From Acanthosoma haemorrhoidale (lineage: Eukaryota > Arthropoda > Insecta > Hemiptera > Acanthosomatidae), in the NCBI GenBank assembly GCA_930367205.1, contig CAKNEZ010000002.1:1646343-1710342 (forward strand): a DNA stretch of 64,000 nucleotides, in the 5' to 3' direction. Position 1 is the stretch's first letter. Each line of letters begins with the position of its first letter. A model generated the notes under the pieces. The model was not told the origin of the DNA. It searched no databases and saw only the letters and a list, made by a program, of their open reading frames with translations. The position numbers and the translations under genes were made by a program. Shown one piece after another: positions 1-8,616 of this stretch.

Positions 1-682
1 AATCAATACTAGTTTTGTAACCTACCTCATTTTTTACCATTTCTTTTCCTAATTTATTTGATCAATTTACCTTAACTAATTTGATAGGTCCGTCATGAGA
101 TCTATAATTCAAATTGTTTTATGTCTTTGACATAGGAATTTATCCCGATTGAATCGCCCAATCTCAAGGCTAATGTTGTAGTTAATAATAAATTGAGAAA
201 CTAGGAATTGTGAAATATATTTTAAATAAAATGGTTATAAAAAATAATTATAATTATATATAGTGCTGACAAAAAGTATATAAAAAAATATTCAATTGCT
301 TTTGAACAAGGATAGTCACTACTAATTACATAAAACATTTCTTTTAATGGATCCATAATAAAAACAATATTAATATCACCCAATCGATGATCTCCATATA
401 ATCCAATCAACATTACTGTCTGCTGTTGGTTCTTCTCCTCTCTTCCAGTATGGTACCGCCAGTTCGGGAGCTTGCTAAGAATCCGCTCTTCTCGGTGGTC
501 GTGCTAAGACTTCCCGTTTATCTCATCCCCACTCCTAAGAGCATAAGGGAATATGCTTACAATCTGGTCACATCTGTGAAGGTTCCTGGTCATGATATGC
601 TCAAATATCATGAATGTTACAGTTTATGGCATATTTGTTATTGTAATACACTTATATGTAATAGTAAGATAATTAATAATAC
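1..682. other. AT-rich stretch, no gene established
   Basis: AT-rich DNA. The only notable part is about 440-600, where base composition becomes more balanced and the plus strand stays open from 426 to 788. A pyrimidine tract ending in CAG at 446-448 would serve as a splice acceptor for it. The minus strand of the same part is also open in two frames over shorter spans, so strand cannot be decided. No family is recognised and no donor site is convincing. Confidence 0.3.
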
Positions 683-756
683 CTCGATGAGGATGTTGCT
701 GATTGTTGTATATTGGAAGTTGGGACCGATTGGAACACAAAATAGAGCGGCGCATT
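683..756 (-). CDS. candidate internal exon, unrecognised gene
   Basis: On the minus strand a pyrimidine-rich tract ending in TTTTCAG precedes position 756, and a CGAG|GTATT donor follows 683. The 74-nt interval between them is open; its phase accepts one base from the preceding exon and leaves one base. That phase fits the candidate exon at 1335-1532, which ends with two bases of a codon. The encoded stretch is rich in Arg, Ser, Gln and Asn (it begins MRRSILCSNRS). No domain is recognised. The AT-rich surroundings make a chance splice-site pair quite possible. Confidence 0.22.
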
Positions 757-1334
757 CTGAAAATATGATGATAATAATAATAATATAATGATATGTTTAG
801 TAAAATGATATAGTATATTGTAGAGTTATAATCAATTACCGGATATCGGTGGCGATGATACGACCCGTCAGAGTTTTGTGAATTTGCATATCGAGGGGGT
901 ATTTTAAATGCCTGAGGGTTGAACCCTAATCCCACTAGTGGCTGGATGAATGTGCTTGCCTGGTAAGAGTACTGCACTGAGTACTGCTGCAACCAGGGAG
1001 AGGCCTGTTGCCTCGGATCCCCGAAGTTATTGGGACAGATGTCACAGGGATAGATGACGGCTTGTTGTCTGAAATGAAATATGCATTTTTCGATAATTAT
1101 CTGAAGTGAAATAAAGTGACGAAGCCCTGATTTGAACCCAGGATCTACTCCTGATTATCACCTGCCAGACGCCAGAGCCCGACAGACAGCAATCCACGGC
1201 TTTAACCATTTTGTTATAAGCTCATAACTCTCTATTCAGGTTGATTTCGTTACGTGGCTCTCTATGGCCTACTGCAGAATGCCTTAATTAGTCAAATATT
1301 ATCTCTAGAACCTTTAATTTTGTCCAATACTCAC
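757..1334. other. intergenic or intronic, no gene seen
   Basis: Between the two candidate minus-strand exons. It contains a GAT/AAT microsatellite at about 768-790 and the tRNA-like fragment listed at 1121-1212. Nothing else could be assigned. Confidence 0.3.
1121..1212 (-). repeat. tRNA-like (SINE-head-like) fragment
   Basis: The minus strand carries a B-box-like GGGTTCAAATC (1129-1139) and, about 55 bp upstream of it, an A-box-like GGTTAAAGCCGTGG (1194-1207). The T-arm and acceptor stem do not pair well, so this is not a functional tRNA gene. A tRNA-derived SINE remnant is the simplest reading. A chance B-box match is the alternative. Confidence 0.28.
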
Positions 1335-1532
1335 GTGTTGCCAAAGGCCGAGCGGCGCGGCAAGACATTGGGTCGCATCAACGACGGAATCGGCGCATTT
1401 GGTCTACCGGTGGTGTCCTGTTGCCGCTGCTGCCCAAACTGATTTTGATGGCCTGGATGAATGTTGGCTGGAACATATTGATTGCTCCCTTCGGCAGCTT
1501 CTTGATCGCTGTTGCGGTTTTGGCTGTTGTCT
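1335..1532 (-). CDS. candidate internal exon, Gln/Asn-rich, unrecognised
   Basis: Minus-strand interval bounded by a TTGTTAAATTACAG acceptor just above 1532 and a strong ACAC|GTGAGTATT donor below 1335. It is 198 nt, open throughout, phase 2 at both ends. It encodes about 66 residues rich in Gln, Asn, Pro and Arg, ending PRRSAFGNT. The base composition is clearly less AT-rich than the flanks, as expected for an exon. The terminal R-S-A-F-G-N-T recalls the destruction-box neighbourhood of B-type cyclins, but that is a guess from eight residues and I do not assign a gene. The Gypsy element at 1832-6318 would lie in the upstream intron or in the 5' flank. Confidence 0.35.
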
Positions 1533-1826
1533 CTGTAATTTAACAAAAACGTAATACGAAAATCTTAGGTATTACAATAATGGTCGCAACTGGTCTTACC
1601 TATTCATGAATGGTTTTAATCAATACACTCTACAATATACGGTCACACTCTTATTAAAATTAAACGTCAAGTAATTTCAGGTCTATTTCACAAGCAACAG
1701 ATAATAATTATAAATAACTAAAATTCCAAAATATAAAAAAAAGACGATCATTGAGTAAAGAGACGTCACCAATAAAATGGGGTACCTAGAAAATACTCCC
1801 CTTCCAATTCTGGGATTCAAAACTTA

Positions 1827-1831
1827 CCTAT
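1827..1831. repeat. Gypsy target site duplication, left copy
   Basis: CCTAT, matched by CCTAT at 6319-6323 on the other side of the element. Five bp is the usual Ty3/Gypsy duplication. Confidence 0.85.
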
Positions 1832-1993
1832 TGTTTGGATGTAATAAGTAACAACACAAGTTAACAAAAGAACCAAGTTTATTAATCAGTTCACACACGC
1901 ATCACAACATTAGCAATCGGTTTATATACATACAAAGCTCTGGAGGTAACAACCAGGTTCAGGTTATAACTTACAAATGTTACCAACCTAACA
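1832..1993 (-). repeat. Gypsy 3' LTR
   Basis: 162 bp, starting TGTTAGG and ending CAAACA on the element strand. It matches the copy at 6157-6318 except for one base (T here against G there, in the CACACGCA(T/G)CACAAC context on the plus strand). Confidence 0.92.
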
Positions 1994-2004
1994 TCCCCCT
2001 CCTT
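1994..2004 (-). other. polypurine tract
   Basis: AAGGAGGGGGA on the minus strand, directly adjacent to the 3' LTR. This is where plus-strand DNA synthesis of the element would be primed. Confidence 0.75.
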
Positions 2005-2194
2005 AAGTTTTAAATACAAAAATAAAAATATAGTATACATTACAATCATGTTCATATAGTATGTAACTTATGATCTAATTTGTAACAAATTATTTGGAAG
2101 TAATTACAAAAAGATAAAGAATAAAAAAAAATACTTATTAGAAAATAAAGGTTTAACCACAAAATTACAGAGCAAGAGCTTACAAATACAAACA

Positions 2195-2869
2195 TTACAA
2201 ATCTAACCTTTCTGGTTTTTTAATTACTCTACCTGATCTAGTTGTAATAGAGTCAGGTAAATTCAATGGCAAGGAACAACCAGGGTTATTTAAATCTTTA
2301 ACAGTCCTATCTATGTTTACATTATTCCAGACATCAACAGTTTCGTCAAAATCAAAATCGTTATGTTTGTATTCAGCATCCTCTGATGGAGGAGCATTGT
2401 ATTTCTTGATAAATACTGAATTGCGCCTATACATTTTGCCATTAATGTTTAGCAAATATGACCTAAATTTAAGCTTTTTAACAATGAGTGCTCTTTCCCA
2501 CAACTTAGTATACTTGTCTTGTACTAAAACATTATCACCCTCGTTAAATTCTACTGATTTTCTGCTGTGCTCATTATAATAGGTCTTTTGAGAATTTTTA
2601 TCATAAACTTGTGGATCATCAACAACATGAGGTGCCAGACAGCTATCTCTTATAGGAAGTTTTGATCTAAGAGTCCTACTCTGAAGGAGTTGGGAAGGTG
2701 AATATTGTAATCCTGCAACAGGAGAATTTCTGTAGTTAAGTAAATATAAATCTAAGTCATCATTTTCATGGTGACATTTTTTTAGCATGGATTTCATCAA
2801 CCCTACTGCTTTTTCTGCAAGACCGTTACTTTTGGGATAATGGGGACTCGATGTTGTTATGACGAAATT
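2195..2869 (-). pseudogene. pol: C-terminal part of Gypsy pol downstream of the TAG
   Basis: This stretch continues the pol reading frame without a frame change after the TAG at 2870-2872. Its first codons hold the conserved end of the integrase core, including the third catalytic acidic residue (in an L-A-E-K context). The first internal Met is at 2798-2800. The rest is the integrase C-terminal domain (NVLV..., LWERALIVKK...) and a tail ending TRSGRVIKKPERLDL, a tail motif common in this retrotransposon lineage. It would be expressed only by readthrough, because catalytic residues two and three are now separated by the stop. Confidence 0.8.
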
Positions 2870-5464
2870 CTACTGGTCTGAAAATTTTTGAAATTCAAAA
2901 GAGCTAAATGGATTATTGTCAGCGACTATGATTTTGGGGATCCCGTAAGAGGCGAAAATTGGCTTTAGACACTCTATTAATGACGACGACGTTTTGCCTT
3001 TGAGTTTCTTTAACTCAACCCATCTAGAATAGTAGTCCACCACAACCAAATAGTGCATGTTACGAAATTCAAGAATATCCATACCAATTTTATAGAATGG
3101 GATGGGTGGTATCTTATGAGGGAGCAGAGGTTCTTTAATATTGGACCTTTGGAATCTTTGACAAACGGTACAAGAATTTACAAGGTTCGTCACATCAGAC
3201 AGAATGCCAGGCCAGTAAAAGAATTGTTTTATTTTTTCCTTGATCTTGTTAAGGCCAAGATGTGTTTCATGCAGTAAGTTCAAAATGTTTTTTCTACACA
3301 ACGGGGGAACAACCAACCTTTCATCATAATATATTAAGTCATTTTCTACTGTGATACTATTTCTTATATTAAAATAATGAGCTAGATCTCCACTACATTT
3401 TAGAGATTTTGGCCAACCACTACTGTAGTACTTGATAATTTGATTTAACGTTTCATCCAAATTTGTTTCGGATTTTAAATGTATAAGTTGCTGGTCAGAG
3501 CAATCAAATAAAACACCTACGGTGTGTACAACATCCCTCATTGACACATCATCTGCAACATTTCCTGCAATAATATTCCTTGACAATAAGTCAGCAATAA
3601 CCATAGACCTCCCTGGGAGATACTTAAGCTCAAACTTATATGGTAAAATTTTCAATCTAAGCCGTCTGAGTCGATTATTTTTTATTTTGTTGATATCCTT
3701 TTGTATAGACGTTAGGGGAGCATGATCTGTGTAAACAATCACATTAGGGTGTCCATAAACAAAGTTGTGGAGTTTTTTTAATGCAAATGTTATAGCAAGG
3801 AGTTCTTTTTCAATTTGTGCATATTCTTGTTCACAAGCAGTTAGAGTTCTGCTAGCATACAAAACAGGCTTTCCTTCTTGTATTAATGAGCAACCAACAG
3901 CATAATTACTAGAGTCAGCTTGTATCTCAATGGTCTTAACAGGGTCAAAAGAAGCAAGTAATGTTATATTTGAGATAACAGATTTCAATTTATTAAAACT
4001 TTCATCATGAGATTTAGTCCAAAGCCAAACGGATTCTTTTTTAAGCAAGGATGTAAAAGGGGCTATTAAATCAGAGAGATTAGGTATGAAGTTTCTTAAA
4101 AAATTAACCATTCCCAAAATTTTTTGAAGATCTTTAACATTTTTTGGTGGCTCTAAATTTATTATTGATTGAATTCTTTGCGAGTCAGGTCTATGACCAT
4201 GCTTATTAAATAAAAACCCGAGATATTTGACTTCGTTAACAAAATATTGAACTTTCTCAGAATCGAATTTAATATTGTATTTTCTAGCCACAGAAACAAC
4301 CTCCCCAACTGTCTGCCTAAGCTCCTCCTCAGAGTTAGCACAACACAAAATGTCATCAAAATAAACTAAAACATTCTTTATGTGACCGAAATACTTATAT
4401 GTTAGTTTTTGGAAGAATTCTGGCAAAACTGTCAAACCAAAAGGGGCTCTTAGATATTTAAAAACGCCAAATGGTGTACTAAAACAACATAACTTACTGG
4501 ATTCCTCATCTAGTCTAATTTGATGAAACCCACTTTTTAAATCGAAAAGACAGAAGTGACTTTTGTTAGCCAGTTTCAAACTTATTTCCTCTAAGGTAGG
4601 AATTTCATAATAGTCTCTAACCAAATACTTATTCAAGTGTTGGGGGTCAATGCACAACCTTAGTGAAGAGTCAGGTTTTTCTACAATCACAAGATTATTA
4701 ATCCACTCACAAGGCTCATCCACTCGCTCTATTATGTTTGCATGCAATAAATCATCTAAGCAAGTTTTTAATTTATTCTTTATTTTATAAGGAACTCTGC
4801 GACCTGGATTTGCCTTAGGAGTAGCATCTTTACTGAGTTTTAACTTGCATATGTCTGGGAAGCATCCTAGTCCACTGAAGACATCCTGATTCTGTTTGAG
4901 AAAATCATCGACTGGGACAGTAACCTTGTCTATCCGACGAAGAAGTCTAAGCTCAACACACGAACGTAGTCCCAGAAGTGGTGTTCTGTCATCATTCACA
5001 ATCATAAACGGGGCGTTTATTTTCACACTGTCTTTTTGAAGATCAAGATCAACAGAGCCGATCGGTCGAACAACAAATCCACCAAAGGATTCAAGAAGTA
5101 CATCAGTTTTTCTTATATTTAAGTCAGCATCAAGTTTCTGAAGAGCAGTAGTTGTTATAACATTAACTTGGGATCCAGTATCGAGTTTAAATTCAATCGG
5201 TTGATCGTTAATTTTTAGCAAGGCCAGCCATTCATCTTTTCCCTGAGTGATAGCATCACAGGCACACAGGTTTAAAGAATCCAACTTAAAAACATCATTA
5301 CTCAACTCCACCAACCACTTCATGAGCCTGTCGAATGCGATTATTACGCTTATTTCCGATGCATTGTTTTGCAAAATGATTGAATTTTTTACAGTAGGAA
5401 CACTGCTTACCAAATGCTGGGCACCGTCCTTTAGCGTGGTTGAAGCCACAGCGATCACAAGCAT
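2870..5464 (-). CDS. pol: Gypsy pol polyprotein, truncated by a stop in integrase
   Basis: 864 residues before the stop. Protease active site D-T-G at residues 95-97. Reverse transcriptase at about 215-395 with F-D-D at 369-371 (the usual Y/F-x-D-D catalytic site). RNase H with acidic residues D517, E552 and D580. Integrase zinc finger with H732/H735, C765 and C768, and integrase core D796 and D849. The frame ends at TAG 2870-2872, 15 residues after D849, where related proteins carry a conserved aromatic position; the pol frame then continues in register. One transition could explain the stop. Pol overlaps the end of gag (5298-5464) in the +1 frame relative to gag, so it is likely made as a frameshifted Gag-Pol; the Met at 5464 is only the first Met in the frame. 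Confidence 0.88.
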   Translation of the reverse strand: MLVIAVASTTLKDGAQHLVSSVPTVKNSIILQNNASEISVIIAFDRLMKWLVELSNDVFKLDSLNLCACDAITQGKDEWLALLKINDQPIEFKLDTGSQVNVITTTALQKLDADLNIRKTDVLLESFGGFVVRPIGSVDLDLQKDSVKINAPFMIVNDDRTPLLGLRSCVELRLLRRIDKVTVPVDDFLKQNQDVFSGLGCFPDICKLKLSKDATPKANPGRRVPYKIKNKLKTCLDDLLHANIIERVDEPCEWINNLVIVEKPDSSLRLCIDPQHLNKYLVRDYYEIPTLEEISLKLANKSHFCLFDLKSGFHQIRLDEESSKLCCFSTPFGVFKYLRAPFGLTVLPEFFQKLTYKYFGHIKNVLVYFDDILCCANSEEELRQTVGEVVSVARKYNIKFDSEKVQYFVNEVKYLGFLFNKHGHRPDSQRIQSIINLEPPKNVKDLQKILGMVNFLRNFIPNLSDLIAPFTSLLKKESVWLWTKSHDESFNKLKSVISNITLLASFDPVKTIEIQADSSNYAVGCSLIQEGKPVLYASRTLTACEQEYAQIEKELLAITFALKKLHNFVYGHPNVIVYTDHAPLTSIQKDINKIKNNRLRRLRLKILPYKFELKYLPGRSMVIADLLSRNIIAGNVADDVSMRDVVHTVGVLFDCSDQQLIHLKSETNLDETLNQIIKYYSSGWPKSLKCSGDLAHYFNIRNSITVENDLIYYDERLVVPPLCRKNILNLLHETHLGLNKIKEKIKQFFYWPGILSDVTNLVNSCTVCQRFQRSNIKEPLLPHKIPPIPFYKIGMDILEFRNMHYLVVVDYYSRWVELKKLKGKTSSSLIECLKPIFASYGIPKIIVADNNPFSSFEFQKFSDQ

Positions 5465-6119
5465 ATAAACTATCCTGACGGTCCCGGAGCTCTGGTGGTC
5501 TTTTCATTTGTGGCTTCCGATTTACTTCGAGTATCTCCGTCGGCGTATCAATCGATGTTTTCACTGGAGGTGGTGCTTTTAATATTTTCATGTTGAGCTC
5601 TGCCATCTCGACTGTTTTACAAAAATTAACTGTTTTTTCCAATAAAGGGTCCTCTCTCAAAAGTCTTTCTTGAGTACTTTTGTCATAAAGTCCAAGAATT
5701 ATTTGGGATTTTAGCAATTTTTCTTCTTGTTCACCGAATTCACAAGGCGTTACTAGTGATTTTAGATCAGTAAAATACCGTTCAAATGGTTCATTTGCTG
5801 CTTGTTTTCTGCTAAAAAATTTATAAATCACCATAGTCTCATTTTTCCGTGGGGTGCAATGCTTTTCTAGGACGTCTAAAATAGAAATTACTGTTTCATT
5901 ACCTGGTTTTAACGTCGTGATTGTGGAGTAAAGTTTTAAACCATCGGATCCCAATAAGTTTTTCAGTCTTGCTACTTGGACCTCTCGCGATTTCTTCTCA
6001 GTCTCTGTGGCTACAAAATAAACTTCTATTTCAGTCCGGAATCTTCTAAAGCTCTCGGAGAGGTTATCCACGTTGACGTCGAATTCTGAGGGTTTGTTGA
6101 ACTCCATGGCTAATATCAC
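5298..6119 (-). CDS. gag: Gypsy gag polyprotein
   Basis: 273 residues. It forms the nucleocapsid-like particle and packages element RNA. The N-terminal 200 residues are an alpha-helical capsid-type region (MEFNKPSEFDV..., FRRFRTEIEVYF, PFERYFTDLKSLV). The C-terminus holds a Cys/His cluster: CDRCGFNHAKGRCP followed by CSYCKKFNHFAKQC, the second fitting C-x2-C-x4-H-x4-C. The first Met lies 37 bp from the 5' LTR, and a second Met four codons in starts the more conserved part, so the true start could be either. The last 167 bases overlap pol in another frame. The frame is intact, so this copy could still supply Gag. Confidence 0.85.
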   Translation of the reverse strand: MILAMEFNKPSEFDVNVDNLSESFRRFRTEIEVYFVATETEKKSREVQVARLKNLLGSDGLKLYSTITTLKPGNETVISILDVLEKHCTPRKNETMVIYKFFSRKQAANEPFERYFTDLKSLVTPCEFGEQEEKLLKSQIILGLYDKSTQERLLREDPLLEKTVNFCKTVEMAELNMKILKAPPPVKTSIDTPTEILEVNRKPQMKRPPELRDRQDSLYACDRCGFNHAKGRCPAFGKQCSYCKKFNHFAKQCIGNKRNNRIRQAHEVVGGVE

Positions 6120-6145
6120 GTCCGTTTGTTCAGTTTAAACTAAAA

Positions 6146-6156
6146 CGACTGCGCCA
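6146..6156 (-). other. Gypsy primer binding site (tRNA-Ser type)
   Basis: TGGCGCAGTCG directly follows the 5' LTR on the minus strand. It is complementary to the 3' end of a tRNA-Ser with CCA, as in Drosophila 17.6 and 297. Confidence 0.75.
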
Positions 6157-6318
6157 TGTTTGGATGTAATAAGTAACAACACAAGTTAACAAAAGAACCA
6201 AGTTTATTAATCAGTTCACACACGCAGCACAACATTAGCAATCGGTTTATATACATACAAAGCTCTGGAGGTAACAACCAGGTTCAGGTTATAACTTACA
6301 AATGTTACCAACCTAACA
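6157..6318 (-). repeat. Gypsy 5' LTR
   Basis: 162 bp, partner of 1832-1993 with one mismatch. It is followed on the plus strand by the CCTAT target duplication (6319-6323). Confidence 0.92.
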
Positions 6319-6473
6319 CCTATTATACCTAAAACCTAAAATTTACCAAATATAACCACGTGTTTTATATTATCCGCCGGGATTTATAATTATCAGGCAA
6401 AGATCACTAAAGAATAAAAGAAAAGAATGTAAGACGCAGGCAAGTGAGATGAAGTTTGTCCTGTGATATATTA

Positions 6474-6536
6474 GCCTAGCCTATAGACAATTTCTTACCC
6501 CTTTTTAAACTTAACTACAATAAGATGTAATATATT
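6474..6536 (+). repeat. 63-bp direct repeat, copy 1
   Basis: Starts GCCTAGCCTATAGACAATTT and ends GATGTAATATATT. It matches 6811-6873 with three mismatches. The two copies bracket the non-LTR remnant and the SINE head, so they may be two copies of one decayed element or a local duplication. Confidence 0.8.
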
Positions 6537-6541
6537 GTGAG

Positions 6542-6652
6542 ATGAAGAGAATTGGTAAAACAAGGTGGTACAGAATGAGGAACTTTGACTGGTTTGGACA
6601 TGTTCATGGAATGGCAGTGAACAGGTTCTTAAAAAAATGCAATAAAAGCTAG
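6542..6652 (+). pseudogene. remnant of a non-LTR retrotransposon C-terminus
   Basis: A 36-residue open stretch reads WYRMRNFDWFGHVHGMAVNR before ending in TAG. The pattern W-F/Y-G-H-V-x-R/G-M-x-x-N-R-x-x-K is common at the C-terminal end of RTE/CR1-type endonuclease-reverse transcriptases in insects. The preceding reverse transcriptase is absent and the sequence after the stop is out of frame, so this is a dead fragment. Identification rests on one motif. Confidence 0.5.
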
Positions 6653-6725
6653 GTCTGAAGGGAAACGACGAGATATGTCCATGAAGTTTCTACAGGACTC
6701 CGAAAGTACACAGATAATTGTGTGA

Positions 6726-6808
6726 AAAATTGACAGGACCAAGGCTCAAACTCAGGAACTCCTTACGTTTGTCCCATCACGTAATTTTTCGACTGAGCTA
6801 TGCCAGCG
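6726..6808 (-). repeat. tRNA-derived SINE head
   Basis: On the minus strand a clear A-box TAGCTCAGTCG (6790-6800) is followed about 37 bp later by a B-box-like GAGTTTGAGCC (6743-6753), the spacing of a tRNA Pol III promoter. Acceptor-stem pairing and a 3' CCA-type end are lacking, so a SINE head is more likely than a working tRNA. It ends where the second 63-bp repeat begins. Confidence 0.55.
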
Positions 6809-6810
6809 AA

Positions 6811-6873
6811 GCCTAGTCTATAGACAATTTCTTACCCCTTTTCAAACTTAACTACACTAAGATGTAATATATT
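6811..6873 (+). repeat. 63-bp direct repeat, copy 2
   Basis: Partner of 6474-6536, three mismatches. Confidence 0.8.
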
Positions 6874-6960
6874 CAGAGTTAGTGAGAATGGTTTGCTTTT
6901 TACGGCAATGTATATCCATCAAATATTTATCAGTATTATTAGCAAAAGATAAAGATATTG

Positions 6961-7012
6961 GAAGAGCTACGATTCGAACCATGCCTACATTTCAGATGTG
7001 CAAAAGTATTTA
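6961..7012 (-). repeat. tRNA-like fragment
   Basis: A perfect B-box GGTTCGAATC on the minus strand (6971-6980), preceded by an anticodon-arm-like ACAT-CTGAA-ATGT hairpin. There is no A-box and no acceptor stem. Probably the 3' part of a decayed tRNA or SINE. Confidence 0.28.
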
Positions 7013-7812
7013 AGAAGGCGAGTTACCTTAGGAGAATACAAGGACCTCAATGATATCTACTGGTGATTATGAGTACTATGAACACAAGATGAACGAATGA
7101 CAACGATGACTAGTCATTCATTTTGATAAGTTATTGTGTAAGGAATTTAGTTTCATTGACACATTTGTTTTTTTATATTTTTGGAATCGCTAAAGCTAAC
7201 CTCCTTTTAGAGAAGCGCGTGCCCCAAATTTTAATTTTTTTGATCTGCCACTGGCGTATGAACGAAAGCGGCGATTAAATACACAAGGGTCCTTAATAAA
7301 TTTTCTTCGTAGTATATTTTAATAATAAGTGAGCAATCCATTCAACTACATGTGACTAAATATAAAAAAAATATCAATAATACATTTTAAACATAGCCTA
7401 AGCAGTTTTATTATAAGCAAGTAGTTCCAATGTTACCAAAAACAAAAATAAATAAAGAGAGCCCTTGAATTGAATGGAGCAATGCTACACACAGAAACCA
7501 TTCAACAGGCATATTTTCAAATCAGATTGGAATACAATTTCTATTAGAAATAAGAATATGGTATATACCCAGTTTCAGATTTTTTGATATGACAACTATT
7601 TTTTATTGACAACTTTTGAGTAATTTTATACGTTTATTTATCAGGACCGGGAAGGCGAGATGCAAAAGGGTCACGATTCAAATCTTGTAGCTGGCGGCGA
7701 AAATATTCTCGCTTAGAGCTTCGCAAATAAGAATATAAAATGGTTCCATAGATTGGATAACACAAATACATGGTAATCATATTGACTTTTATTAATGAAA
7801 TAACGAGCATTA

Positions 7813-8249
7813 ATAACGAACCGGACCGTCACTTGGAACACTACTCTCTATTCTCTCTCTGCACTGGCTTTGCAACTTTATTGAAACCATGGTCTTCTCA
7901 TTCAACTACCTCTGCATCTTTCTCTCCTAACCCTGCTATCTTTTAGTCCGGCGTTGTCAGACCAGACCCTAAATTTTCCTAAAAATTTTTATGATCTATA
8001 TTGGCAATTTTATTTTAGGATAGGAGGGGGCCGTTCTCATAGCGCAATTAAAAATATCTTTTTTTAAATAACTTTAAAAATTATCTAATATTGAAGGATT
8101 CAAATATCTTGTAACTATATAAATGCATTGTTGAAAAGAAAATCTCCTCGCAATAAAAAAAAAAATTAAATTAATTTAGCGTTTTGCTGGCCTTGGAGAA
8201 ACTACGCCCATATGATTAGAAGAATATTCCTCGTAAAGACGTAATTTAA
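7813..8249 (+). repeat. edge unit of the tandem array, internally deleted
   Basis: Sequence matching the 2.62-kb unit starts abruptly at 7813 (unit position about 111, just downstream of the TATA box). It runs to 7980 and then jumps 841 bp forward within the unit, at a TCCTA microhomology, and continues to the Copia insertion point. It is more diverged than the inner units. This is the left boundary of the array; the Copia element splits the unit, and the rest resumes at 12694. Confidence 0.85.
8245..8249. repeat. Copia target site duplication, left copy
   Basis: TTTAA, repeated at 12694-12698. Uninterrupted units read AATTTAATACAC at this point, so the empty site is known from the paralogous copies. 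Because the LTR ends in a run of A, the exact border could shift by one or two bases. Confidence 0.8.
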
Positions 8250-8465
8250 TGTTGTTGATAATTCCCCATTTAGCTAATATTATGTAACCTATTATGTATA
8301 TGTGATTATGTCACCATCCATATATGGATGGCATTGTGAGTTTTCTGTTAGTTGTAGTCACACATGTTTTTATGTATGTTTTTCTGAACCTTTTTGTGCG
8401 CTCTGAATAAATCAGTTTTCATCACGTTTCGAGGTTATTATTACATCCTTTTATTCATTACAAAA
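8250..8465 (+). repeat. Copia 5' LTR
   Basis: 216 bp. It includes an AATAAA at about 8407-8412 near its 3' end and an imperfect palindrome CCATCCATATATGGATGG at 8313-8330. It differs from the 3' LTR at two positions (GCATTGTG against GCAGTGTG; CGTTTCGAGG against CGTTTTGAGG). Confidence 0.92.
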
Positions 8466-8479
8466 GGTTATGGGCCCAG
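8466..8479 (+). other. Copia primer binding site (initiator tRNA-Met internal)
   Basis: GGTTATGGGCCCAG immediately follows the 5' LTR. It is complementary to the anticodon arm of initiator tRNA-Met, the half-tRNA priming mode described for Drosophila copia, rather than to a tRNA 3' end. Confidence 0.85.
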
Positions 8480-8616
8480 ACGTCTAAGGAAACTCTGAAG
8501 TGGAAAATTGATAATCGTGTTTTCGGAAATTTAGTGCGTATCCGTTTCGAGGTTATTATCGCACGTGGTCCGAAGTTTTTATTACTTGTGTTCTTGGATT
8601 ATTACGCGGTTAAACG

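Larger units (their letters stand above)
1832..6318 (-). mobile_element. Ty3/Gypsy LTR retrotransposon, Mag-like
   Basis: A 4,487-bp element on the minus strand with 162-bp LTRs at both ends and 5-bp target duplications. Reading along its own strand the order is 5' LTR, tRNA-Ser-type primer site, gag with zinc knuckles, then pol with protease, reverse transcriptase, RNase H and integrase, polypurine tract and 3' LTR. There is no envelope-like frame. The gene order (RT before integrase), short LTRs, two knuckles in gag and the tRNA-Ser site suggest the Mag lineage. The LTRs differ at one base, so insertion is recent. One in-frame TAG breaks pol inside integrase, so this copy is probably non-autonomous. 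Confidence 0.92.
6319..7812. other. decayed repeat-rich interval between Gypsy element and tandem array
   Basis: No intact gene. It contains a direct repeat pair, a non-LTR C-terminal remnant and tRNA-like fragments, listed separately. From about 7040 to 7812 the DNA is AT-rich and nothing convincing was found, apart from a weak B-box-like GATTCAAATC near 7675. Confidence 0.5.

Noticed and set aside
426..788. 120-codon plus-strand frame as a gene
   Set aside because: The second half runs into AAT microsatellite DNA, no donor site or domain is seen, and both strands are open in the first half.
1832..6318. Envelope gene (errantivirus) in the Gypsy element
   Set aside because: After pol only about 200 bp remain before the LTR, with no further frame.
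7655..7700. tRNA or SINE from a GATTCAAATC B-box
   Set aside because: No A-box at proper distance and no stem pairing; a ten-base match alone is not enough.
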